From CAYPNF01 sp964411985 (lineage in GTDB: Bacteria > Verrucomicrobiota > Verrucomicrobiia > Limisphaerales > J093), in NCBI GenBank assembly GCA_964411985.1, contig CAYPNF010000043.1, forward strand, positions 10,823 through 74,822: a stretch of DNA of 64,000 nt, written 5' to 3'. Numbering within the stretch: position 1 is the first letter of the stretch; every line of letters begins with the position of its first letter. Shown here one piece after another: positions 8,270 through 17,611 of this stretch. The position numbers were made by a program, and so were the translations under genes. The notes under the pieces are model-generated. The model was not told the DNA's origin, searched no databases, and saw only the letters and a list, made by a program, of their open reading frames with translations.

Positions 8270-9124
8270 ATGCCTAGCACTCTGCAAGTATCTTGCGTCC
8301 AGATGCACTGGGCGGTGTCCATGGAAAGAAACCTCGAGGCCATTCTGCGCCACATCCGGGGCGCGGCCACGGAAGGCAGCCGGGTGGTTCTCTTCCCGGA
8401 AGCGTGCATCACCAGCTATTACTTCCCGTACGTGGTCGAACTTCCTCAACCGAGCGTCCGTGAGGCATTGCAAACCATCTGTGCCGCCGCCAAGGATGCC
8501 GGAATCTGGACCATCGTGGGGAGCATCCAGAAAACCCCTGACCGATTCCTAAACCTCGCGCACGTCGTCGCTCCCGATGGCAGAATTGTCTACGAGTATG
8601 CCAAGGTGCATATGGCGGGCAGGGATGAGAAGGTGTACTGCCGGGGGGGGGACAAGCTCGCTCTGTTCGAAATCGATGGCATCCTCTGCACCCTCGTGAT
8701 TTGCCGCGATGGTCGCCACCCGGAATTGTATCGGCTTCCCGCCATGGCGGGAGCCCAGATCCTGTTTCATCCCTCCTGTAGCTCCGACGAGGTGGAAGCG
8801 GTCCACTGGAAACGAACCTCAGGCCGAGCCCAGCTACCCGTCGGCCCCAACACTCGCATTTTCCATTGTGTCGCCAACACGGTGGGAACCTCGCCTGATG
8901 GCAAGCAATGCTCCAGCGGTCAGTCCTTCATTCGCGAGCCCAACGGTCTGCCCTTGGCCGAAGCGGGCTGGTACCAGGAAGAGCGGATTACCGCCACCCT
9001 GGATCTGGAGCGTGCGGACCGCGCCTACGTGATGGACAGTTTGCAGAGCCCTCCCTTCCTGCGAAGCCAATGGGAAAGGGTGGTGGAGACCGTAAAAGAG
9101 CGGAAGGATCTAAAACCCGAATGA
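8270..9124 (+). CDS. Carbon-nitrogen hydrolase (nitrilase superfamily)
   Basis: 284 residues with the full catalytic set: Glu44 (L-F-P-E-A-C), Lys112 (Y-A-K-V-H-M) and Cys145 (V-I-C-R-D-G-R-H-P-E). Members hydrolyse amides, N-carbamoyl compounds or nitriles; the particular substrate is not evident. The cysteine motif C-R-D-x-R rather than C-Y-D is a less common variant. No signal peptide, so cytoplasmic. It lies 43 bases after the glycosylase gene on the same strand. Confidence 0.87.
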   Translation: MPSTLQVSCVQMHWAVSMERNLEAILRHIRGAATEGSRVVLFPEACITSYYFPYVVELPQPSVREALQTICAAAKDAGIWTIVGSIQKTPDRFLNLAHVVAPDGRIVYEYAKVHMAGRDEKVYCRGGDKLALFEIDGILCTLVICRDGRHPELYRLPAMAGAQILFHPSCSSDEVEAVHWKRTSGRAQLPVGPNTRIFHCVANTVGTSPDGKQCSSGQSFIREPNGLPLAEAGWYQEERITATLDLERADRAYVMDSLQSPPFLRSQWERVVETVKERKDLKPE

Positions 9125-9170
9125 GGGCGCGCACAGGAATCATCCTCTACCCGCCCTGACACAACATGTC

Positions 9171-12100
9171 ATGAGGTTCCTGATCCATGCGCTGCTTCTG
9201 CTGGTCCTGCTGCAGGTCGACTCCTCCGGTCATGCCGCCAGCCTGGAAACGCAACCCCTGCGCCCTCCCTCCCGTGGCGCCGGCAACCGGCTTTTCGAGG
9301 TCGTTCCTGCTGATCGGACGGGTGTGGATTTTGTCTATCGCTGGACGCCTCAACCCCGCTATGAACGCCTCCTGAACTCTTCCGTAGTGGGCGGTGGAGT
9401 GGCCGTCGGCGATTACGATGGCGACGAACGCCCGGATCTCTGCCTGACCCGCCCTGCGGGGGGGTGCCAACTGTACCGGAATTTGGGCGAGTTCCGGTTC
9501 ACAAACGTCACCACGCAAGCGGGCATCCATAACGAAGCCTCTTGGACCACGGGGGTTACCTTCGCAGATGTCAACGGGGACGGCCTCCTGGATCTGTATG
9601 TGTGCTGTTACGACTCTGCCAACCAGCTCTACCTTAATCAGGGGAATGGCACCTTCGCCGAAAAGGCCGCCTCCTTTGGCCTGGATTTCAAGGGGGCGAG
9701 TATCATGGCCGCCTTCGGGGATTATGACCGCGATGGACGGCTCGATGTCTACCTGTTGACCGCCGGGATGATTCCTCAGCCGTCCCAGAAATTCCGAGTC
9801 AAGTTCGTCGACGGACGCCCTGTTGTACCGGAAGAACTCCAGGAATTCTGGCAAATCTTCTATCTACCCGGAGAACGGGCAGCCATGGCGGAGGCCGGAC
9901 AGCTCGATCATCTTTACCGCAACAACGGCAACGGCACCTTTACCGAAACGAGCAAGCCAGCAGGCATAACCGGTTGCGATTTTGGCAACGCGGTCCAATG
10001 GTGGGACTACAACCGGGACGGTTGGCCCGACCTCTACGTTGCCAATGACTACTTCGGACCTGACCGTCTGTATCGCAATAACCAAAACGGAACCTTCACC
10101 GAAGTCTCCGCAACCGCCCTGCCCCACACTCCTTGGACCTCGATGGGGGTGGACGTTGCTGACCTGAACAACGATGGGTACTTCGACCTCCTCGCCTCGG
10201 ATATGTCCGGCACGACCCGATTCAAACGTCTTATCGACATGGTGGACAACGAGAAAAGCGGGTGGTTCCTTGAGTACCCAGAACCGCGCCAGTACATGCG
10301 AAACGCGCTGTTTCTCAACACCGGCTGTGGCCGATTCCTCGAAACGGCTTTCCTGGCGGGCATCGCCGACACCGACTGGACCTGGTCCGTCCTTTTCGGC
10401 GATCTGGATAATGATGGCTGGGAGGACCTCTTCGTGCCGAATGGCATGACTCGCGATTGGATGGACACAGATCTGGCCCTGCAGGCTCAAGCGCTTCCCC
10501 CGGCTGAGTTCCCCAAATTCTGGCGCAGCCAAGCCGTCCGTGCCGACACCAACCTCGCCTTCCGGAACCGGGGAAAGCTGCCGTTGGAAGAGAGAGGTCC
10601 CGCCTGGGGACTCAACCTGCCCGGTCCCAGCTTTGGAGCCGCTTTGGCCGACTTGGATGGGGACGGTGATCTCGACCTCGTGGTCAACGTCTTCGAATCG
10701 CCCGTGCGAATGCTCCGGAACCACTCGCAAGAAGGCCACCGCCTCAACGTCCAGCTGCGCTGCAACGGGCCAAACCCTTTTGCACTCGGGGCAACGGTGC
10801 GTCTGGAAACCACAGCGGGGCGACTTATGCGGTACCTGACCCCTGCCCATGGGTTCATGTCCGCCACCGAACCTGTGCTCCACTTTGGCTTGGGTAATGC
10901 CGAGAGAATCCAGCGACTCCAAGTCGACTGGCCCAACGGCCAGCAATCCGAGTTCACCAATCTGCTCACCGGCCAAGTGCTGACCATCACCGAAACCTTT
11001 ACCTCTCCTCCGCCACGAGCAGCCGCGTCGCCGGAGCCTGCGACACTGTTCGCCTATTCCCCCAGTTTCGAGCAGGTCCACGGTCGATCCGAACCTTCCG
11101 CAGACTTGACCCTCCAACCCTTGCTTCCTTGGGAGCTTTCCCGGCATGGTCCCTCTCAAGCCTGGGCAGACGTGGACGGCGACGGAAAGGTCGATTTGTT
11201 GGTCACCGGAAGCACGAACAGGCCCGGCGTGCTTTACTTGAACCGGGGAAAAGGCCAGTTCATGCCTGCCCCACAGTCCGTTCCGAATAGAGAGGTTGAG
11301 GCAGCCAATTGTCTCTTCTTGGATGCCAATAGCGATGGCCATCCGGATCTCTATGTGGTTACCGCTGGATACCGGCTCCCAGCTGCCGACCCAGCTTTGC
11401 GTGACTTGCTCTATCTCAATGACGGCAAAGGTCAGTTTTCCTTGGCGCCGACAAATGCTTTGCCTGACCTGCGCGATAGCGGAAGCACGGCTGCCGCAGC
11501 CGATTTCGACCGGGACGGCGACCTGGACCTCTTCGTGGGGTCGAGGTGCGAGCCAGGAAAGTATCCCCTCACCCCGGAAAGCCGCCTGCTTCGGAACGAG
11601 GGAGGCAGATTCGTCGAAGTGACCGACGCCTTGGCACCGGGTTTGCGGAAGGCAGGCCTAGTCACCAGCGCGGTGTGGTCCGATGCCGATAACGATGGCT
11701 GGCCCGATCTCCTGGTCACGTATGAATGGGGCCCGGTCCGTTTTTTCCACAACGAGCACGGCCGACTGACCGAGCAGACGGCACAGGCCGGGCTCGCCGA
11801 ACACCTGGGATGGTGGCAGCAGCTCGCTGCCGGTGATGTGGATCTGGACGGGGACATGGACTACGTGGTCACCAACCTCGGACTCAATACCCGGTACCGT
11901 CCCTCTCCAGAGTCACCTTGCCTGCTATACTACGGCGACTTCTTAGGCGACGGCAGCACGCAGCTCATCGAAGCCCAAAAGGAGGGCGAAGTCCTTGTTC
12001 CGGTCCGTGGGCGAAGCGCACTCGAAAAGGCGATTCCCGGGCTGGCAGGCCGGTTTCCCACCCATCACCTGTACGCTCGCGCCAGCCTGGAGGAAATCCT

Positions 12101-12812
12101 GACGAAGCCGGTCCTCGAGAAGGCGGGGGTGCTCCAGGTTACCATCTCCGCATCGTGCCTTTTGCGGAACACCGGAAAAGGCCAATTCCAAGTGGAACAC
12201 TTACCGGAAATGGCGCAGATCGCCCCCTCCCTGGCGCTGGCCTTGGCCGACGTGAATGATGACGGCTGGCCTGACCTCTTCTTGGCTCAGAATTCCCACT
12301 CCCCCCATCGCGAGACCGGGCGCATGGACGGCGGCCTCGGCGCCCTCCTGCTGGGCACCGGGAACGGCGCTTGGGAAACCCTGGGCCCCATCGTGAGCGG
12401 CTTGGTAGTCCCTGGCGACGCACGCAGCGTAGGAGTGGTCGATTTCAACGAGGATGGACTGACGGATCTCGTGGCAGGCATCCAGAATGCTCCGATGTTG
12501 GGTTTCACCAACCGGATGGCGCATACGAGTCACTTCCTCCCGATCCGACTCCAAGGTAGAAAAGGCAATCCGACCGCCGTTGGAGCCCGGATAACCGTCC
12601 AATCCGACGATGGGACCACTCAGTGCGCCGAGACCTATGCTCACAGCGGTTCCGGCGACGCAGCGGGGGGAATCGTCCGATTTGGTTTAGGGAGCAAGAG
12701 GAGAGCGAATCGAGTGGAAGTGAGGTGGCCAAACGGCGCCAACTCCACCCACCAGGCCGTCGGCCAGGGCGAGGTGCTTCTTCTGGAGGAACCGGCTCCC
12801 CAGAGACCCTGA
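9171..12812 (+). CDS. Double CRTAC1-type secreted protein (FG-GAP/VCBS repeats with two ASPIC/UnbV domains)
   Basis: 1213 residues with a signal peptide (1-23). The first half carries at least seven calcium-binding-like VCBS repeats of the form D-x-D-x-D-G-x-x-D-L (for example D-V-N-G-D-G-L-L-D-L), forming a beta-propeller, and ends with an ASPIC/UnbV domain (about 523-600). A second set of seven repeats (about 660-1110) and a second ASPIC/UnbV domain (about 1123-1195) follow. Single-unit proteins of this type are about 550-600 residues, so this is a tandem fusion of two. They are extracellular and are thought to mediate binding; function is unproven. The gene is probably transcribed alone. 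Confidence 0.92.
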   Translation: MRFLIHALLLLVLLQVDSSGHAASLETQPLRPPSRGAGNRLFEVVPADRTGVDFVYRWTPQPRYERLLNSSVVGGGVAVGDYDGDERPDLCLTRPAGGCQLYRNLGEFRFTNVTTQAGIHNEASWTTGVTFADVNGDGLLDLYVCCYDSANQLYLNQGNGTFAEKAASFGLDFKGASIMAAFGDYDRDGRLDVYLLTAGMIPQPSQKFRVKFVDGRPVVPEELQEFWQIFYLPGERAAMAEAGQLDHLYRNNGNGTFTETSKPAGITGCDFGNAVQWWDYNRDGWPDLYVANDYFGPDRLYRNNQNGTFTEVSATALPHTPWTSMGVDVADLNNDGYFDLLASDMSGTTRFKRLIDMVDNEKSGWFLEYPEPRQYMRNALFLNTGCGRFLETAFLAGIADTDWTWSVLFGDLDNDGWEDLFVPNGMTRDWMDTDLALQAQALPPAEFPKFWRSQAVRADTNLAFRNRGKLPLEERGPAWGLNLPGPSFGAALADLDGDGDLDLVVNVFESPVRMLRNHSQEGHRLNVQLRCNGPNPFALGATVRLETTAGRLMRYLTPAHGFMSATEPVLHFGLGNAERIQRLQVDWPNGQQSEFTNLLTGQVLTITETFTSPPPRAAASPEPATLFAYSPSFEQVHGRSEPSADLTLQPLLPWELSRHGPSQAWADVDGDGKVDLLVTGSTNRPGVLYLNRGKGQFMPAPQSVPNREVEAANCLFLDANSDGHPDLYVVTAGYRLPAADPALRDLLYLNDGKGQFSLAPTNALPDLRDSGSTAAAADFDRDGDLDLFVGSRCEPGKYPLTPESRLLRNEGGRFVEVTDALAPGLRKAGLVTSAVWSDADNDGWPDLLVTYEWGPVRFFHNEHGRLTEQTAQAGLAEHLGWWQQLAAGDVDLDGDMDYVVTNLGLNTRYRPSPESPCLLYYGDFLGDGSTQLIEAQKEGEVLVPVRGRSALEKAIPGLAGRFPTHHLYARASLEEILTKPVLEKAGVLQVTISASCLLRNTGKGQFQVEHLPEMAQIAPSLALALADVNDDGWPDLFLAQNSHSPHRETGRMDGGLGALLLGTGNGAWETLGPIVSGLVVPGDARSVGVVDFNEDGLTDLVAGIQNAPMLGFTNRMAHTSHFLPIRLQGRKGNPTAVGARITVQSDDGTTQCAETYAHSGSGDAAGGIVRFGLGSKRRANRVEVRWPNGANSTHQAVGQGEVLLLEEPAPQRP

Positions 12813-12946
12813 GGTGACCGCGAAAGCCGGGGCCAAACGGGGATTCTGTCGCCAGTTCATGTGACATGACAGTCAGCGCTCCCCCGGCCTAGGCTTAGGC
12901 AGTCAATCAACCAGAGCCCTATCAGATTCCGCAGCTTGCAGAGAGC

Positions 12947-12975
12947 TTGACAAGTACGCAGGAAGCTGGTAAATC
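12947..12975 (+). promoter_or_regulatory. Candidate promoter of the LamG protein gene
   Basis: TTGACA (12947-12952), a 17-base spacer and TAAATC (12970-12975), followed by an AT-rich leader of about 85 bases to the ATG at 13067. The -35 box is perfect; the -10 is weak. Confidence 0.4.
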
Positions 12976-13066
12976 TCTATTAAATTAACACTCGTAATAA
13001 ATTACCAACCGACCTAAATCGTCTTCTTTCAAGTACCCTGTTTCACGAAACCAACCAAGTGAACCT

Positions 13067-16030
13067 ATGAAAAATAAACTCCAACTGGGCGCGGGTATAG
13101 CAACGCTATCCGCGCTGGCATTACTCCAATCGGCTCAGGCCTCGATGATCCATCGATACAGCTTCGGTGAAGCGGCCGGTGCCTCCACCGTGAAAGACTC
13201 TGTCGGCACAGCCGACGGTGTCATCAAGGGCAATGGCTCGGCCTTCAGCGGCACAGGCAAACTCTCCATCTTCGGCGGAGGGGGATCAGGCGCAGCGCCT
13301 GAAGCCATCGCCGGGTACGTGGACCTTCCCAACCACATGTTCAATATTCTGACCAATGTCACTTTCGAGACCTGGGTGACTTGGGATGACGAGTTCGGCG
13401 GCGCGGCGGGTGCGACCTGGCCGCGCATTTTCGATTTCGGCACCTCCTCAGGTGGTGAAGACGTCTCGAACGGGGATGGTAACTACCTTTTCCTCTCCCC
13501 TAAAGGCGATGCCAACATCCGCTTTGCAGTGCGCGATCCAGCGACCGGAGCGGAGCCAGCCCAGGCCACTGGGCCAGGCCCCCTTGAGGCCGGAGTCGAG
13601 GTCTGCCTGACCGTCACTTATGATACCGATGCCAATGTCAGCCGACTGTACAGCAACGGCGTCCTGGTAGCATCGTCTGCAGCGCCAGTCGCCCTGAAAA
13701 CAATCAACGACGTCAACAACTGGCTCGGTCGATCCCAATGGAACGACCCGATGTTCACGGGGACGTACAATGAATTCCGTGTTTACGATAACGCTCTGAA
13801 TCCAGTCGAGGTTGCCGCAAGCTTCATTTCGGGCCCGGACAAACCGAGCACCGATGCGGCACTGGTGGGTCCAATCCAAGCGGTGCATCTGAGCGTGGCC
13901 AAGCTGGAGATGACCGAACAGGACAAGCAGAAGACGTCCGCAACCGTGGATTACGAAAAGGCGGCTGGGTTGCCGCTGGCTGGCATGCCGGGTGTTACTT
14001 ACGAAAGCGACAAACCCGCAGTTCTTACCGTAAGTTCCACCGGTGAACTCACGGCGGTCGCCCCAGGAACCGCCAAGGTGACCCTGAGTTACAGTGGCAA
14101 GACTGATTCAGCCACTCTCACCGTCAACGCGCGCCAGAGTGGCTTGGTCACCGCAGGGACCCTTTACGTGGACCTGCGGGCAGCCGACCTGAAGAGCGCG
14201 ACAGACACCTCCATCTGGCTCAACCGGGCGGGAACTGGCGACTTCACCTCTTCTGGCGAAGCCATCTACACCGCCAACGTCGCTGGCTCTGGCATCGCGG
14301 GGATTGAATTCCCCACCGCGACGGCCACCTTCACCGGCCCCACGACCACCAGTGATCTGGAAGGCAACAGCGACTGCTCGATCGAGGTTTGGGCCTACAA
14401 CCCCACGATTGCCGACGAAGAGACTCTGGTAGCCTGGAGTCATCGTGGCGGAGGCGATGGCAGCAACATGAGCTTCAACTATGGCGCCAACGCCACCTGG
14501 GGAGCCGTAGGCCACTGGGGCAGCCCCGACATGGGATGGGATGGGACGCCTGCTGCAGGAAAATGGCATTACCTCGTGTACACCTACAACGGTGCCAACA
14601 CCGCCAGAGTCTACGCCGACGGCGGCCTGAAATACGAAGAAGTATTCAGTAACCCATTGGCCATCCATCCGGGCAATGTCATCCGAGTCGGTGCACAATC
14701 CGTGCAAGCGGGAGATGCCGCTGACCCCGGTCAGGCATTCACAGGGTATATCAGCCTGGTAAGGGTGCACGGTGGTGAAATGAGCGCTAACGATGTTGCC
14801 AACAACTACCTCTTCGGTCCCAGCCTCGTCGACCCAGGCGCCCTCGAAGGTATTACTATGACGTTGAGTTACGAGACTTTGTACGGGCCTCGGGATTACT
14901 CTCAAGCTACGGTTACCGCTAACTACGCGAACCTAAAGAACCTCGCCGCAACGGATCTGAGCACCTATGCCTCGAGCGATCCAGCTATCGTCACGGTCAA
15001 CTCCAAAGGAGCCATCGTGGCCGTGAAAGAAGGCTCGGCGACCATCACCGCCACCTACAAGGGCAAGACCGCCACCAAGACCGTCACGGTCGTGGCGCCT
15101 CCTGCTCTGACTCTGAAACATCGTTACAGCTTCAGCGAAGCCACGGGAGCCAGCACCACAAAGGACTCAGCGGGCACAGCTGATGGCGTCATCAAAGGTA
15201 ACGGAGCCTCGTTCGACGGCAGCGGACAGCTGAGCCTGCCTGGCGGGACAGCCTCCGGCGCCGACCCTGGCACCATCGCGGGCTATGTGGACCTGCCTAA
15301 CGGGATTATCAGTGCACTGCACAACGCTACCTTCGAATCCTGGGTCACATGGGAAGGCTCAGGTGCATGGCAGCGCATCTTCGACTTCGGCACCTCTGAT
15401 CAAGGCGAGGATATTTCCAGTGGCAACGGGGCGTACTTCTTCCTGTGCCCGCAAAGCGGCCCTGGCTTCCTCCACTTCTCGGTGAGAGACCCCGTCACCG
15501 CCCAGGAGCCGTCACCGCTGGTCGGAAAGACCGCCTTGGGAATCAACTCTGAAGTCTATCTGGCAGTGACCTATGACTTCAGCGCCAACGTTTCCATGAT
15601 GTATAGCAACGCGGTTCTTGTGGCCACGAATCTGACCTCAACCGCACCGAAAGCCATCGCAGACGTGAACAACTGGCTGGGCCGCTCGCAGTGGGGCGAC
15701 AATATGTTCCAAGGGAAATTCAACGAGTTCCGCATTTGGGAAGGTGCACTGAGCGCCGACCAAGTGGCTGCGAACTACACTGCTGGTCCGAATACTGTTC
15801 CGGATGTGACACCGGCCAACGTCTCGCTCGGGATCGCCCTCTCGGGTGCTTCCGTCAAAATCAGCTGGCCCAACACCGTCACTGGATTCGCACTCCAGTC
15901 CTCCCTGGTGTTGGGTACCGGCGCGTCATGGACCGCGGTGGACACCTCCAGTGCCGTGGATCAGGGCGGCATGAAAGTTCTCACCGTTCCTGTCTCAGGA
16001 GCAGCGCAGTACTTCCGTCTGAAGAAATAG
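13067..16030 (+). CDS. Secreted triple LamG/Ig-like adhesin-type protein
   Basis: 987 residues with signal peptide 1-25 (ends A-Q-A). Domain order: LamG 1 (about 27-255), bacterial Ig-like Big_2 (about 270-348), LamG 2 (about 360-590), Big_2 (about 592-682), LamG 3 (about 685-905), then a short beta-rich tail ending Q-Y-F-R-L-K-K. LamG 1 and 3 are near copies, both opening H-R-Y-S-F-x-E-A-x-G-A-S-T; LamG 2 is divergent. Concanavalin-A-like LamG domains usually bind glycans. The tail resembles the verrucomicrobial C-terminal domain seen on the haloperoxidase. It is a single gene with its own terminator. Binding target unknown. Confidence 0.9.
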   Translation: MKNKLQLGAGIATLSALALLQSAQASMIHRYSFGEAAGASTVKDSVGTADGVIKGNGSAFSGTGKLSIFGGGGSGAAPEAIAGYVDLPNHMFNILTNVTFETWVTWDDEFGGAAGATWPRIFDFGTSSGGEDVSNGDGNYLFLSPKGDANIRFAVRDPATGAEPAQATGPGPLEAGVEVCLTVTYDTDANVSRLYSNGVLVASSAAPVALKTINDVNNWLGRSQWNDPMFTGTYNEFRVYDNALNPVEVAASFISGPDKPSTDAALVGPIQAVHLSVAKLEMTEQDKQKTSATVDYEKAAGLPLAGMPGVTYESDKPAVLTVSSTGELTAVAPGTAKVTLSYSGKTDSATLTVNARQSGLVTAGTLYVDLRAADLKSATDTSIWLNRAGTGDFTSSGEAIYTANVAGSGIAGIEFPTATATFTGPTTTSDLEGNSDCSIEVWAYNPTIADEETLVAWSHRGGGDGSNMSFNYGANATWGAVGHWGSPDMGWDGTPAAGKWHYLVYTYNGANTARVYADGGLKYEEVFSNPLAIHPGNVIRVGAQSVQAGDAADPGQAFTGYISLVRVHGGEMSANDVANNYLFGPSLVDPGALEGITMTLSYETLYGPRDYSQATVTANYANLKNLAATDLSTYASSDPAIVTVNSKGAIVAVKEGSATITATYKGKTATKTVTVVAPPALTLKHRYSFSEATGASTTKDSAGTADGVIKGNGASFDGSGQLSLPGGTASGADPGTIAGYVDLPNGIISALHNATFESWVTWEGSGAWQRIFDFGTSDQGEDISSGNGAYFFLCPQSGPGFLHFSVRDPVTAQEPSPLVGKTALGINSEVYLAVTYDFSANVSMMYSNAVLVATNLTSTAPKAIADVNNWLGRSQWGDNMFQGKFNEFRIWEGALSADQVAANYTAGPNTVPDVTPANVSLGIALSGASVKISWPNTVTGFALQSSLVLGTGASWTAVDTSSAVDQGGMKVLTVPVSGAAQYFRLKK

Positions 16031-16072
16031 TTGACGCATAGCCAGAATTACTGGCACTTCATACACACAGGC

Positions 16073-16106
16073 CGAGGGCCGGGGTTCTCCCGGCCCTCGT
16101 GCTTTT
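16073..16106 (+). terminator. Intrinsic terminator after the LamG gene
   Basis: Perfect 11-bp stem CGAGGGCCGGG (16073-16083) with 16089-16099, loop of 5 bases, followed by TGCTTTT. It starts 43 bases after the stop. Confidence 0.85.
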
Positions 16107-16153
16107 CCAGGAGGCTCTCGCTTCCGCAAAGGAGTAGTTTTCTCAATCTCGCG

Positions 16154-16183
16154 TTGACACCCTTCCCCCTGCACCTCTAGCAT
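16154..16183 (+). promoter_or_regulatory. Candidate promoter of the TPR/CRTAC1 operon
   Basis: TTGACA (16154-16159), 18-base spacer, TAGCAT (16178-16183). It sits just after the terminator and 78 bases before the preferred ATG at 16262. Confidence 0.5.
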
Positions 16184-16261
16184 CTTGCCATAGCCATTTT
16201 GTCCGAGTTTAGGCACGATTATCACACGATCCAACTCGATGACTCTCCATCGTTGCGGGCA

Positions 16262-17611
16262 ATGACCGAGCTGCGTTCGAAATCCTCGCTTCCCACGCTG
16301 AAAGTCCTCGCGGCCTTTGTTGTCATTTTGGGGAACTCCCTGCTTTCCGGCCAATCTCCCGGCTCATCAACGAACACGGCAGATACCGTCCCGTCGGATC
16401 CCGCGCTCGAGGAACGAGGCCTGCGCCAGGAGCAACTTCACACCGCCCTCGAACTCTACCGCGCCTTCCCTCGCAGCGATGCGGTATTCGTGCTTGCCAC
16501 GGTGTACAACGAGCAGGGTGACGTAGATTCAGCTTTTCGTTATTGGCAGGAAAGCACACGTTTGGATCCCACTCTTGTGCGCTTGCACGATCGAGCCGGC
16601 GCCTATGCCAGCCTTGGCGATATCCTCCAGAACAAGGGTGACCAGGAAGGCGCCGAAAAGATGCTCCGTGAAGCCTTGCGCTTAAAACCACGCCAACCCG
16701 AAACGTGGTTGCGACTCGGCCGAATCCTCTACGCCCAGGGCAAGAACGAGGAGTGCATTCAAGTGCTCAACGAGGGAAAGACGATATCTCCCCAAGCACA
16801 TGGTCTGCGAGGACAAGCTTACCAGCGCCTCGGCAAGTTCGATGAGGCCAAGCTCAGCTACGAGGAAGCCATTCGGTTGAAGCCTGACTTCGCCGAGGGA
16901 TTTTACGGCTTAGGCATGACTAGCTTGCGCCTTGGAGATGCCGGAAAGGCTGCGGAGTATCAGGCAAAGTTCAGCGAACTCAAATCGCACCAACAGGTCG
17001 CCGGCCGGCAAATGCGGATGACCCTCAACCCGCTCGAAAACACCAAGCAAAGTCTGGCTGAAACCCATACCCAGGCGGGGTGGGTCTACGAATCCCTGGG
17101 CAAACCCGACATGGCGGAGAAACTGTGGAAACGGGTCCGCGACATCGTTCCCAGCAACACCGCTGCGAGGTTCCATCTCGTGATGCTCTACCAGAAGAGC
17201 GGCCGCAACCAGGAGGCCCTCCCGATCGCGAAAGAAATGGCCTCCGCGGAACCCGGCGTCTTCACCCACTGGATCACCCTTGCGAATCTGCACAACCGCC
17301 TCGGGCAATACCCAGCGGCGGAGGAAAGCTATCGCAGGGCGCTGGCCCTGGCGCCGGAACGATCCGAACCCCCCTTTGCACTCGCCCAGTTCCTCCTCCA
17401 ACGCAACACCCAACTGGCCGAAGCTCTTAGCCTGGCCCAAACAGCCGTGAAATGCGCACCCACCGCCCCCCATTTCTTCGTCTTGGCGCGCTCGCATGCC
17501 AAGCTCAACCAAATGCCGGAAGCCCAGACCGCCGCCGATAAGGCCTGTGCGCTGGACCCGGCCAACCGACAGTTCGAGGCCTTTCGATCGTCGCTGAAAC
17601 CTCGCCCATAA
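16262..17611 (+). CDS. Secreted or membrane-anchored TPR-repeat protein
   Basis: 449 residues from the ATG at 16262; a TTG at 16199 would add 21 residues in front of the signal-like hydrophobic stretch (about 13-30). The rest is a series of tetratricopeptide repeats (for example A-L-R-L-K-P-R-Q-P-E-T-W-L-R-L-G-R and A-I-R-L-K-P-D-F-A-E-G-F-Y-G-L-G), which form a protein-binding superhelix. The following CRTAC1 gene begins on the base after its stop, so the pair is translationally coupled. TPR and CRTAC1 proteins are often neighbours or fused in this phylum, which suggests a complex at the cell surface. Role unknown. Confidence 0.87.
   Translation: MTELRSKSSLPTLKVLAAFVVILGNSLLSGQSPGSSTNTADTVPSDPALEERGLRQEQLHTALELYRAFPRSDAVFVLATVYNEQGDVDSAFRYWQESTRLDPTLVRLHDRAGAYASLGDILQNKGDQEGAEKMLREALRLKPRQPETWLRLGRILYAQGKNEECIQVLNEGKTISPQAHGLRGQAYQRLGKFDEAKLSYEEAIRLKPDFAEGFYGLGMTSLRLGDAGKAAEYQAKFSELKSHQQVAGRQMRMTLNPLENTKQSLAETHTQAGWVYESLGKPDMAEKLWKRVRDIVPSNTAARFHLVMLYQKSGRNQEALPIAKEMASAEPGVFTHWITLANLHNRLGQYPAAEESYRRALALAPERSEPPFALAQFLLQRNTQLAEALSLAQTAVKCAPTAPHFFVLARSHAKLNQMPEAQTAADKACALDPANRQFEAFRSSLKPRP

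Noticed and set aside
9864..11342. A 492-codon open frame antisense to the double CRTAC1 gene
   Set aside because: The sense strand has clear VCBS repeats and an ASPIC/UnbV domain; the antisense product is low-complexity with no motif.
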